NCBI GenBank assembly: GCA_004298625.1 | Contig: SCSY01000004.1 | Span: 1 to 6,845 of the forward strand | Length of the DNA: 6,845 bases | Source: Nitrospirota bacterium | Lineage (GTDB): Bacteria > Nitrospirota > Thermodesulfovibrionia > Thermodesulfovibrionales > UBA1546 | Reading direction: 5' to 3' | Part shown: positions 1 through 5,045 of the stretch, piece after piece | Layout: each line of letters starts with the position of its first letter | Numbering within the stretch: the first letter of the stretch is position 1 | The notes under the pieces: model-generated | Seen by the model: only the letters and a program-made list of their open reading frames with translations | Database searches by the model: none | Told to the model about the DNA's origin: nothing | Position numbers and translations under genes: made by a program

Positions 1-231
1 GAAAAGCCAAAATCATTCAACCGCTCATCAAAGCCGCATGCACTGAATAAGGCAATTAGTTGGTTTAAACCAACAGCAAAAGAACATATTGAAAAAATGA
101 GAGAGCTATCATCAATAATCGAAGGCCACGGCATTCACGTGCATGCTATTCGTACTGAGCGTCCGGGCTATATCGTTTATGAAGACGAATATCAGATAAC
201 GGCAGAACCATACAATGAAACACAAACTTAG
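1..231 (+). CDS. C-terminal part of an unidentified conserved protein
   Basis: An open frame enters from the left edge and ends at TAG 229-231, giving the last 76 residues of a protein whose start is outside the window. The visible part is basic at first, then has a Trp-Phe-Lys-Pro stretch (about residues 21-24), a charged helix-like segment, and a compact C-terminal block containing RTERPGYIVYEDEYQ. That last block reads like a conserved beta-rich ending (alternating hydrophobic residues around PGYIVYEDE), so I regard the frame as truly coding. I do not recognise a family with known function, and there is no signal peptide, transmembrane segment or metal-binding motif in the visible part. 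It converges on the minus-strand genes at 361-617 and is not clearly linked to anything else here. Confidence 0.6.
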   Translation, partial: EKPKSFNRSSKPHALNKAISWFKPTAKEHIEKMRELSSIIEGHGIHVHAIRTERPGYIVYEDEYQITAEPYNETQT

Positions 232-246
232 TTTTTAACAACTCTT

Positions 247-272
247 TCCTGCCGACCGGTGATAGAGCAGGA
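247..272 (+). terminator. weak terminator-like hairpin after the first gene
   Basis: TCCTGC (247-252) pairs with GCAGGA (267-272) around a 14-nt loop, followed by GTATTTT. It begins 15 nt after the stop codon at 231. The stem is short and the T-run is interrupted, so a role as intrinsic terminator is only possible. Confidence 0.25.
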
Positions 273-274
273 GT

Positions 275-346
275 ATTTTGCATAATATCTCTTATTGCAA
301 AATATTAGCGTTTTGCGCAATAAGACTTGACGTTATTGCATGATAA
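275..346. promoter_or_regulatory. cluster of four related TTTTGC-AATA sites (operator-like)
   Basis: Four similar sites lie within 72 bases. TTTTGCATAATA starts at 277 on plus. CTTATTGCAAAATA (291-304) is the same motif on minus. TTTTGCGCAATAAG lies at 311-324 on plus, and TTATTGCATGATAA at 333-346 reads as the motif on minus. CTTATTGC (291-298) and GCAATAAG (317-324) form a perfect 8-bp inverted repeat. Such clusters are typical of binding sites for a DNA-binding regulator or autoregulated toxin-antitoxin locus, but no intact gene starts here now. The 232-360 stretch holds no gene I can support apart from these sites and the weak hairpin. Confidence 0.45.
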
Positions 347-360
347 GCAAGAAAAGCGAA

Positions 361-426
361 TCAGCTCTTCATGATCTCTTCAAAGACTTTCAGAAAGCCT
401 ATTTTTGACAGGATTTCCCTGAACAT
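361..426 (-). pseudogene. possible 5' remnant of a nucleotidyltransferase-type gene
   Basis: A minus-strand frame starts at ATG 424-426 and stops at TGA 361-363, encoding only 21 residues beginning MFREILSKIG. It overlaps the last 28 bases of the upstream gene (399-617) in another frame, an arrangement typical of translationally coupled pairs. From memory, relatives of the upstream protein are often followed by a nucleotidyltransferase-like (AbiEii/MNT-type) gene that begins with a similar M-F-x-x-I-L start. I could not verify this. After about ten residues the frame no longer resembles such a protein, and no nucleotidyltransferase GSxxxxxxDxD motif is present anywhere downstream. It could equally be a chance frame. 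Confidence 0.3.
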
Positions 427-617
427 GAGTTGAGGATGCTTGCTATTCTTATATCAATATCAATACCGACGGAGCGTTCCTTCGGAGGCAAGATGCCGAG
501 CGCCACGCCTTCAGCCCACAAGGATTCCACAATATCAAGCGACTGCTGGTATGAGAGCCTTTGTTTTTTTATGAAATCGTCTTCAAATTTCTTTACTATT
601 TCAGGGTTTTTTATCAT
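399..617 (-). CDS. small conserved hypothetical protein, possible partner of a lost nucleotidyltransferase
   Basis: This 72-residue protein has a charged helical N-terminus (starting MIKNPEIVKKFEDDF), a middle helix ending in SLWAEGVALGILPPK, and a C-terminal block VGIDIDIRIASILNSC. The pattern of a tryptophan-containing helix, then LG-x-LPP, then a GI-D-DIRIA-LN ending is one I recall as a conserved small protein encoded just upstream of nucleotidyltransferase-type genes. That family link is recall, not proof, and its biochemical function is unknown to me. It has no membrane segment or signal peptide, so it should be cytoplasmic. The start ATG (615-617) lacks a Shine-Dalgarno, but an extended -10 (TGG TAAAAT) lies six bases upstream, which would give a leaderless mRNA. 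The last residues (SGKSCQK) look less conserved and overlap the next short frame. It is divergent from the kinase gene. Confidence 0.65.
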   Translation of the reverse strand: MIKNPEIVKKFEDDFIKKQRLSYQQSLDIVESLWAEGVALGILPPKERSVGIDIDIRIASILNSCSGKSCQK

Positions 618-623
618 AGCAAT

Positions 624-632
624 ATTTTACCA
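624..632 (-). promoter_or_regulatory. extended -10 for the small conserved gene
   Basis: On the minus strand the sequence reads TGG TAAAAT: TG at 632-631 and TAAAAT at 629-624, five of six matches to TATAAT. Only six bases (623-618) separate it from the ATG at 617, so transcription would begin at or next to the start codon. No good -35 was seen. Confidence 0.4.
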
Positions 633-704
633 GAAAGCTCCCGATTATTTTCATATTTTTATCCTCCAGCTAACTCCTGCCCAGTATGTAAAATCGGTTG
701 CCCC

Positions 705-733
705 TTGTTTTCAGCATTAAAGCTTACTACAAT
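705..733 (+). promoter_or_regulatory. sigma70-like promoter for the kinase gene
   Basis: TTGTTT (705-710) and TACAAT (728-733) are separated by exactly 17 bases. The expected start site is near 740, leaving about six bases before ATG 746. The -35 match is modest (3 of 6) and the -10 good (5 of 6). Confidence 0.4.
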
Positions 734-745
734 AGGAATATAAAT

Positions 746-1834
746 ATGCTCAACGAAAAGGCATTAAAGACCTACCTCAGGAAAAAATTTAGGAATGTAT
801 CTCAGATAAAGCTCAAAAAACTCAGTTCAGGCGTTCATGGCTCCGGTTTTCTCGTAGAGATAAAGACAAAAAAAGATACGAAATCCTATGTCGTGAAGAC
901 CCTCATGCCCGAAGGTTTCGGACACGAATATCCCTCAGACAGGGCAGGCATATTCCTCCTTGATCTTGATGAGTTCAAAAACCTCCCTAAACATGTAAAG
1001 GCAATTGATGTGCTTGCAGAGATGGAAGATAGTTCGATTAAGTCAATCGGCGGAGGCAGGGAATATTATCTTTTGATGGAAAAGGGAGAGGGAAGGCATT
1101 ATTTCAATGACCTTGTCTCGTTTGCCCGCAAAGAAAGACTCGATGAGGGCGATATAAAAAAGATTAAGGCAATGGCGTCTTATCTCGCCGAGATTCATTC
1201 AGTAAAGAAAGATTCTAAAACACTCTACTGGAGAAAGTTGAGGGACACGGTAGGACACGGCGAATGTCTCATGGGAGTATTTGATACATATCCTGAAGGA
1301 GTTCTTTCTTATGATGAGATGTCCGGCATAATCAAAAAATCTGTTGACTGGATTTATAGATTGAAACCAAAATACAGAAGACTCTCGCAAATACATGGGG
1401 ATTTTCATCCCGGAAATATTTGGTTTAAAAAAGGCGGGGGTCAGGGGTTAGGGATTAGGGGTCAGAGTAAAAACTCAGAACTCGATTTCATTCTTCTCGA
1501 CCGGAGCCGCGGGCCGTGGGGCGAGCCGGCAGATGATATTACGGCTCTTGCAATTAATTACATATTCTTTTCCATAAAAAATCATAACGAAATAAGGGGC
1601 CCATATCTCGAAGGCTTGAAATTATTTTTTGATGAATATGTCCGGCTGTCGGGAGATACCGAGATTTATGAAGTGCTTGGGCCATTTTTTGCATTCAGGG
1701 GCGCGGTTGTCGCAAATCCTGTTTTTTATCCGGAGGTGACAAAAAGGCAGAGGAAGAAAATATTCAGGTTTATTCATAATATTCTGAAGGCAGAAAGTTT
1801 TTCCCCTGAAAGGTCTAACGAGTTGATCCCGTGA
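746..1834 (+). CDS. APH-family (aminoglycoside phosphotransferase fold) small-molecule kinase
   Basis: The 362-residue protein belongs to the APH/choline-kinase-like phosphotransferase superfamily. The Brenner-type catalytic motif HGDFHPGN lies at residues 217-224, with D219 as expected catalytic base and N224 for metal binding. The second metal site is the aspartate of LLDRSRGPWGEPADD (D252), in the place of the kinase DFG motif. The N-terminal lobe holds a glycine-containing SSGVHGSGFLVE strand pair and a YVVKTL segment whose lysine would contact ATP. ATG 746 is preferred over a TTG at 698, because the extra N-terminus is unlike coding sequence and a promoter-like pair ends just before 746. 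Between the two catalytic motifs sits a glycine-rich insert encoded by a 7-bp tandem repeat. The substrate is unknown, and nothing nearby supports a role in antibiotic resistance. The enzyme should be cytoplasmic. Confidence 0.85.
   Translation: MLNEKALKTYLRKKFRNVSQIKLKKLSSGVHGSGFLVEIKTKKDTKSYVVKTLMPEGFGHEYPSDRAGIFLLDLDEFKNLPKHVKAIDVLAEMEDSSIKSIGGGREYYLLMEKGEGRHYFNDLVSFARKERLDEGDIKKIKAMASYLAEIHSVKKDSKTLYWRKLRDTVGHGECLMGVFDTYPEGVLSYDEMSGIIKKSVDWIYRLKPKYRRLSQIHGDFHPGNIWFKKGGGQGLGIRGQSKNSELDFILLDRSRGPWGEPADDITALAINYIFFSIKNHNEIRGPYLEGLKLFFDEYVRLSGDTEIYEVLGPFFAFRGAVVANPVFYPEVTKRQRKKIFRFIHNILKAESFSPERSNELIP
1437..1464 (+). repeat. 7-bp tandem repeat inside the kinase gene
   Basis: Four 7-bp units in a row: GGGGTCA, GGGGTTA, GGGATTA, GGGGTCA. 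They encode a Gly/Gln/Leu/Ile/Arg loop (about residues 231-240) between the HGDFHPGN motif and the D252 motif. Because seven is not a multiple of three, gain or loss of one unit would shift the frame and remove the second metal-binding aspartate. Confidence 0.85.
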
Positions 1835-1856
1835 AGCGCAGGTTTATGATCCCATT

Positions 1857-1887
1857 TTGTGGAAGAAGATACAAATTGTGGTAAAAT
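1857..1887 (+). promoter_or_regulatory. extended -10 promoter for ogt
   Basis: TGG TAAAAT (1879-1887) is an extended -10 with five of six matches. A weak TTGTGG (1857-1862) stands 19 bases upstream of the hexamer. Transcription would start near 1894, giving a leader of about 28 nt. The site lies between the kinase stop (1834) and the ogt ATG, so ogt probably has its own start. A start-stop codon pair (ATG TAG, 1914-1919) ends two bases before the ATG. Confidence 0.4.
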
Positions 1888-1921
1888 AAAGATAACTAAA
1901 ACAGGTCTTTTAAATGTAGAT

Positions 1922-2413
1922 ATGAAAGCAAAAAAAGCGGGCAGCGAACTGGTTTTTGATATTTTTGAAAGTCCTGTTGGAGTGCTGCATCTTATTTTTT
2001 CAGGCAGGAACCTCACTAGAATTTCATTCAAGAGGCCGGCATGCAGGAGAGGCCGGACTCCGGCTCTGTTTAAGGGAGAACTGGAGGAATATTTCGAGGG
2101 GGAAAGAGATAATTTCAGCCAGGCAACTGTTTTCCTTGAAGGGACTGATTTTGAAAAAAAGGTCTGGCTTGCATTAAGAGATATACCGTATGGAGAGACA
2201 AGGGCATATAAATGGCTTGCGGAAAAAATAGGAAATACAAAGGCAACGAGGGCGGTAGGCCAGGCCCTTGGCAGAAATCCGATTCCAATAGTTCTTCCAT
2301 GCCACAGGGTTATAGAGTCAGACGGTTCGATCGGCGGATACTCGTCGGGTGTTGATATAAAGAGGAGATTGCTTGAAATAGAGTATTATAATGTAATATC
2401 AAAAAAGCTATAA
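1922..2413 (+). CDS. ogt: methylated-DNA--protein-cysteine S-methyltransferase (O6-alkylguanine-DNA alkyltransferase)
   Basis: This 163-residue suicide DNA-repair protein transfers alkyl groups from O6-alkylguanine (and O4-alkylthymine) to its own cysteine. The acceptor is C127 in the invariant PCHRVI motif. It is preceded by the DNA-binding helix-turn-helix with RAVGQALGRNP (arginine finger and the NP turn) and followed by SIGGYSSGVDIKRRLLEIE, the usual substrate-pocket and closing helix. The N-terminal domain begins with the family's FDIFESPVGVLHL strand. The length matches single-domain Ogt/MGMT proteins, and there is no AraC-type Ada domain. A GTG at 1859 would add 21 residues, but that stretch overlaps the promoter-like sequence and looks non-coding, so ATG 1922 is preferred even though its Shine-Dalgarno is poor. 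The gene lies upstream of the FKBP gene, separated by a hairpin. Confidence 0.9.
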   Translation: MKAKKAGSELVFDIFESPVGVLHLIFSGRNLTRISFKRPACRRGRTPALFKGELEEYFEGERDNFSQATVFLEGTDFEKKVWLALRDIPYGETRAYKWLAEKIGNTKATRAVGQALGRNPIPIVLPCHRVIESDGSIGGYSSGVDIKRRLLEIEYYNVISKKL

Positions 2414-2430
2414 GCTGTCGACTGACAGCT
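2413..2430 (+). terminator. small hairpin between ogt and the FKBP gene
   Basis: AGCTGTC (2413-2419) and GACAGCT (2424-2430) are perfect 7-bp arms around a GACT loop. The first arm starts on the last base of the ogt stop codon, and ATTTT follows the second. This could be a weak intrinsic terminator or an mRNA-processing or stability hairpin. The downstream Shine-Dalgarno (2438-2443) lies only eight bases beyond it. Confidence 0.4.
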
Positions 2431-2448
2431 ATTTTAAAAGGAGAGAAG

Positions 2449-2877
2449 ATGGCACAGGTAAAAGAAGGAGACACAGTAAGGGTTCATTACACAGGAAAGC
2501 TTGAGGACGGCACAACATTCGATTCCTCGGAAGACGGCGCGCCCATAGAGTTTACGGTCGGCAAGGGCGATCTTATAAAAGGATTTGACCGCGGCGTTAT
2601 CGGGATGAGCGCCGGCGAATCAAAGACAATAAATATCCCTGCAGAAGATGCATACGGACCGCATAATAAAGAGAGGGTATTTGAGTTCAGCAGGGATAAG
2701 GCGCCAAAGGACTTCGACCCTGCAATAGGTCAGCAGGTTCACATGCAGAGGGCTGACGGACAGATGGTGTTGGTTACTGTGATAGCCAAATCAGATGCAT
2801 CATTTACCATGGACAGCAATAATCCCCTCGCAGGAAAGAACCTGACATTTGATATCAGGCTTGTGGAAATAGCATAG
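2449..2877 (+). CDS. FKBP-type peptidyl-prolyl cis-trans isomerase, SlyD-like
   Basis: The 142-residue protein catalyses cis-trans isomerisation at Xaa-Pro bonds and probably acts as a cytoplasmic folding helper. The FKBP pocket residues are visible: Y14 in VHYTGKL, F24 and D25 in TTFDSS, F35, the LIKGFD loop (42-47), and Y69 in AEDAYGP. Residues from about 75 to 120 form the insert-in-flap chaperone domain seen in SlyD proteins (IGQQVHMQRADG...VTV), after which the chain returns to the FKBP fold with NPLAGKNLTFDIRLVEI. The usual NHPLAG is NNPLAG here (N125). No His/Cys-rich metal-binding tail is present, unlike Escherichia coli SlyD. There is no signal peptide. A strong Shine-Dalgarno, AAGGAG (2438-2443), stands five bases before the ATG. 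The gene converges with the ferritin-like gene, the two stop codons being 15 bases apart. Confidence 0.92.
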   Translation: MAQVKEGDTVRVHYTGKLEDGTTFDSSEDGAPIEFTVGKGDLIKGFDRGVIGMSAGESKTINIPAEDAYGPHNKERVFEFSRDKAPKDFDPAIGQQVHMQRADGQMVLVTVIAKSDASFTMDSNNPLAGKNLTFDIRLVEIA

Positions 2878-2892
2878 ATAAACCTGTATCCT

Positions 2893-3177
2893 CTACTTCC
2901 CTGTTATTTCCCTTACCTCTTCCTTGCCGTGCTTTAACTCGGCTACCTGTTCCCTGTCTTCCCTCAGGAGCAGTTCCTGGAATTCTCCGACATGGGTCTT
3001 TTCTTCTTTTGCTATATCGAGAAAGACCTTCCTGATGTCGCTCCTGTCTGTCATTGCCGCAAGTTGTTCATAGAGGTTTATCGCATCAAGCTCAGCTATC
3101 ATCCCTATGCGAAGTATCTCTTTTACTATGTCGCCTTTCGTAACCTTCTTAACATCTACTGGGATATTAGACATCAT
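2893..3177 (-). CDS. small ferritin-like protein of the encapsulated-ferritin type
   Basis: This 94-residue, mostly helical protein resembles the ferritin-like cargo of encapsulin nanocompartments and the domain fused to the N-terminus of Pyrococcus encapsulin. Two helices carry the metal ligands: E29 and Y36 in IAELDAINLYEQL, and E59 and H62 in AKEEKTHVGEF. The spacing (E, +7 Y, +30 E, +33 H) equals that of E32/Y39/E62/H65 in Rhodospirillum rubrum EncFtn, as I recall it. Such half-ferritins oligomerise to build a di-iron ferroxidase site and oxidise Fe(II). The chain ends soon after the second helix, with no obvious encapsulin-targeting tail and no fused shell domain. A strong AGGAGGT (3185-3191) stands seven bases upstream of the first of two adjacent ATG codons. 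It follows the phosphorylase gene by 62 bases on the same strand, so co-transcription is possible. Confidence 0.85.
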   Translation of the reverse strand: MMSNIPVDVKKVTKGDIVKEILRIGMIAELDAINLYEQLAAMTDRSDIRKVFLDIAKEEKTHVGEFQELLLREDREQVAELKHGKEEVREITGK

Positions 3178-3210
3178 GGCTTTTACCTCCTGTATTTTAA
3201 CTTTTCACAC

Positions 3211-3226
3211 TTTACAATATCGTAAA
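3211..3226. promoter_or_regulatory. operator-like palindrome upstream of the ferritin-like gene
   Basis: TTTACAATATCGTAAA is palindromic at 14 of 16 positions, with TTTAC/GTAAA arms and an ATAT centre. It lies in the 62-base gap between the phosphorylase stop and the ferritin-like start, 33 bases before the ATG. The likely ligand is a dimeric regulator of unknown type. It does not match the Fur, Rex or CRP/FNR consensus that I know. I did not find a convincing promoter around it. Confidence 0.4.
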
Positions 3227-3239
3227 CAACAGTGATGCA

Positions 3240-4973
3240 TTATCTTATATAAGCCTCGGTGACGTATCGCCTCATCATCCTGTGGCTATTGAAATAATAG
3301 GCGTTCTTGCCTATGGCATTTTGCATCATCCTTATCCACGTGTGCCTGTCGTTGTAATACATCGGGATGATGATATTTTCGAGCTTGGCATATAAATCAT
3401 CAGCATCTCTTTTATCTATAACCTCAACATTATCTGTAAGGGCTATCTCTGTGGGGCTCGGACCTATGGCCCAGCCTGTGAAGCCTTCTATATGCCCTTC
3501 TATCCACCACCCGTCAAGCACGCTGAAGTTCATCACGCCGTTATGCGCTGCCTTCATGCCGCTTGTGCCTGATGCCTCGCGGGGCCTTAGTGGCGTGTTA
3601 AGCCATACGTCAACACCGGCGACAAGCTTGAGCGCCTTTTCCATATCATAGTTTTTTACATAAGCCATTTTTATTTTGCCTTTTAATTTTTCTTTTATCA
3701 CATGGATTTTTTCTATAAGCCACTTGCCATGGTCATCCCTTGGATGGGCCTTGCCGGAGTAAATAATCTGAATCTTTCCTGCGGCAATTTTTTCAAGCCG
3801 TTCCATATCGCTGAATATCAGGTCGGCGCGTTTGTATGCCGTAGCCCTTCGCGCAAAACCGATTGTGAGGGTATCATAATCCAGCCCGGCATTTGTCTCT
3901 GCATTGACAAAATCAATTAAAATCCTTTTGGCCTCTGTATGCGCTGCCCACAATTCCTCGTCAGGGATACGGCCGACCCTTACAAAAAGCTCAGGCTCAT
4001 TTGCCCATCCCGGAAGATATTTATCGTAGAGCTTTTTAAGGCTGTCACATGTCCATGTGAAGGAATGCACGCCGTTTGTTATTGCAGATATCTCATATCC
4101 CGGAAACATGTGCTTTGAAACCTCTCCATGTTTTTTTGCAACGCCGTTAATAAATTCGCTGAGGTTTATTGCAAGGAGTGTCATATTGAGATTGTCTTTG
4201 CCTCCAAGCGATTTCAGTATATCAATGGGTATTGGTTCTCCCATTATCTTTGATACCAGGTCATAGGAAAATTTGTCGTGGCCTGCTTCAACAGGGGTAT
4301 GGGTTGTAAAAACACATATATCTTTTACACGGTCCACATCCCATACAAGCCTTTCGTCCCAGACATCTTCAATAGGCCTTTTATATCTAAGAAGCAGTTC
4401 AACTGTCAGCAGGCCGGCGTGGCCTTCGTTCATGTGATATTTTTTAATTTCAAACCCGAGTTCATGGAGCATTTTTACCCCGCCTATCCCGAGGATAATC
4501 TCCTGTTTCAGCCTGTATGACAGATCGCCGCCATAGAGATAGGCTGTAAGCTCCCTGTCATCCGGAGAATTTCCCTGGATGTCGGCATCAAGAAAGAATA
4601 CAGGGATGTTCCCTCCAGTAAGGCTTTTTACAACATAGAGCCATGCCTGTATAGCAACGTCACGCCCTTCTATCTGCACATATACCTTTGCAGGAAGAAG
4701 GGTCATGTGTTTTGACGGCTCCCATAATGTAGGAAGTTCCGTCTGCCTTCCTCTTTCATCTATCTCCTGGGTGAAATACCCTTTTTTGCTCAGGAGCGCT
4801 ACTGCCGCCATGGGCAGCTTAAGGTCAGCCCCTGATTTTATTGTATCTCCTGCAAGCACTCCAAGTCCGCCGCTGTAAGTAGGGATGTCATTGGCAAGGC
4901 CTATCTCCATAGAGAAATAGGCAATCTTCGGCTCTTTGATAAATTCGTTAAGCTGGGTAGAAATCGGGTTCAT
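3240..4973 (-). CDS. glgP: alpha-glucan (glycogen/maltodextrin) phosphorylase, short form, GT35
   Basis: The 577-residue enzyme removes glucose from the non-reducing end of alpha-1,4-glucans with phosphate, giving glucose-1-phosphate. It needs pyridoxal phosphate, bound through K474 in EASGTSGMKAAHNG. Family hallmarks appear in order: the N-terminal AYFSMEIGL and YSGGLGVLAGD glycine loop (about residues 19-42), HMNEGHAGL, TTHTPVEAGHD, ITNGVHSFTW, GFARRATAYKRADL, YSGKAHPRDDHGK, and the lysine motif followed by the VLDGWWIEG block. This is the alpha-glucan phosphorylase subgroup lacking the long N-terminal extension of roughly 800-residue GlgP proteins. It should be cytoplasmic and act in glycogen turnover, although no other glycogen gene is in the window. 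The ATG at 4971-4973 has no Shine-Dalgarno, but a promoter-like pair ends nine bases before it. It is divergent from the Lol permease. Confidence 0.93.
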   Translation of the reverse strand: MNPISTQLNEFIKEPKIAYFSMEIGLANDIPTYSGGLGVLAGDTIKSGADLKLPMAAVALLSKKGYFTQEIDERGRQTELPTLWEPSKHMTLLPAKVYVQIEGRDVAIQAWLYVVKSLTGGNIPVFFLDADIQGNSPDDRELTAYLYGGDLSYRLKQEIILGIGGVKMLHELGFEIKKYHMNEGHAGLLTVELLLRYKRPIEDVWDERLVWDVDRVKDICVFTTHTPVEAGHDKFSYDLVSKIMGEPIPIDILKSLGGKDNLNMTLLAINLSEFINGVAKKHGEVSKHMFPGYEISAITNGVHSFTWTCDSLKKLYDKYLPGWANEPELFVRVGRIPDEELWAAHTEAKRILIDFVNAETNAGLDYDTLTIGFARRATAYKRADLIFSDMERLEKIAAGKIQIIYSGKAHPRDDHGKWLIEKIHVIKEKLKGKIKMAYVKNYDMEKALKLVAGVDVWLNTPLRPREASGTSGMKAAHNGVMNFSVLDGWWIEGHIEGFTGWAIGPSPTEIALTDNVEVIDKRDADDLYAKLENIIIPMYYNDRHTWIRMMQNAIGKNAYYFNSHRMMRRYVTEAYIR

Positions 4974-4982
4974 TGATTTTAT

Positions 4983-5011
4983 ATTTTAAGGCATTAAATA
5001 AAGATATACAA
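4983..5011 (-). promoter_or_regulatory. sigma70-like promoter for glgP
   Basis: On minus, TTGTAT (5011-5006) and TAAAAT (4988-4983) are 17 bases apart. Nine bases separate the -10 from the start codon, so the predicted leader is about two or three nucleotides. The -35 matches 3 of 6 and the -10 matches 5 of 6. Confidence 0.4.
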
Positions 5012-5029
5012 CATGCAACCGGGATTTTG

Positions 5030-5038
5030 TGATATATT
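5030..5038 (+). promoter_or_regulatory. extended -10 for the Lol permease gene
   Basis: TGA TATATT is an extended -10 with five of six matches to TATAAT. It is followed by seven bases and then ATG 5046. No -35 match was seen. The expected -35 position overlaps the -35 of the divergent glgP promoter, so the two promoters would be back to back. Confidence 0.4.
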
Positions 5039-5045
5039 TATCTTT

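Noticed and set aside
147..285. Minus-strand frame starting MQNTPALSPVGRKELLK
   Set aside because: The first 18 or so residues look protein-like, and the start overlaps one operator-like site, but the frame then runs antisense through the plus-strand gene and stops; no support for a gene.
275..346. Replication-origin iterons or a CRISPR array
   Set aside because: Only four short degenerate sites in both orientations, with no regular spacing, spacers, DnaA boxes or replication gene nearby.
698..745. Longer kinase start at TTG 698
   Set aside because: The added 16 residues overlap a promoter-like -35/-10 pair and look non-coding; ATG 746 starts the recognisable protein.
1437..1464. Telomere-like or G-quadruplex DNA
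   Set aside because: The TTAGGG-like appearance comes from a short imperfect 7-bp tandem repeat within a coding gene; G-runs are present, but there is no evidence for a structural role.
746..1834. Antibiotic-resistance aminoglycoside kinase
   Set aside because: The fold and motifs are shared by many metabolic kinases, and neither sequence nor context indicates a resistance role.
1859..1921. Longer Ogt start at GTG 1859
   Set aside because: The extra codons overlap an extended -10 sequence, lack a ribosome-binding site and have no counterpart in the family.
3367..4520. Plus-strand frames opposite glgP
   Set aside because: They are antisense to a gene with clear full-length family motifs and have no recognisable protein features.
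5013..5045. Longer Lol permease start at ATG 5013
   Set aside because: It would encode the -10-like sequence, and homologs start close to the FRYLKS segment, which fits ATG 5046.
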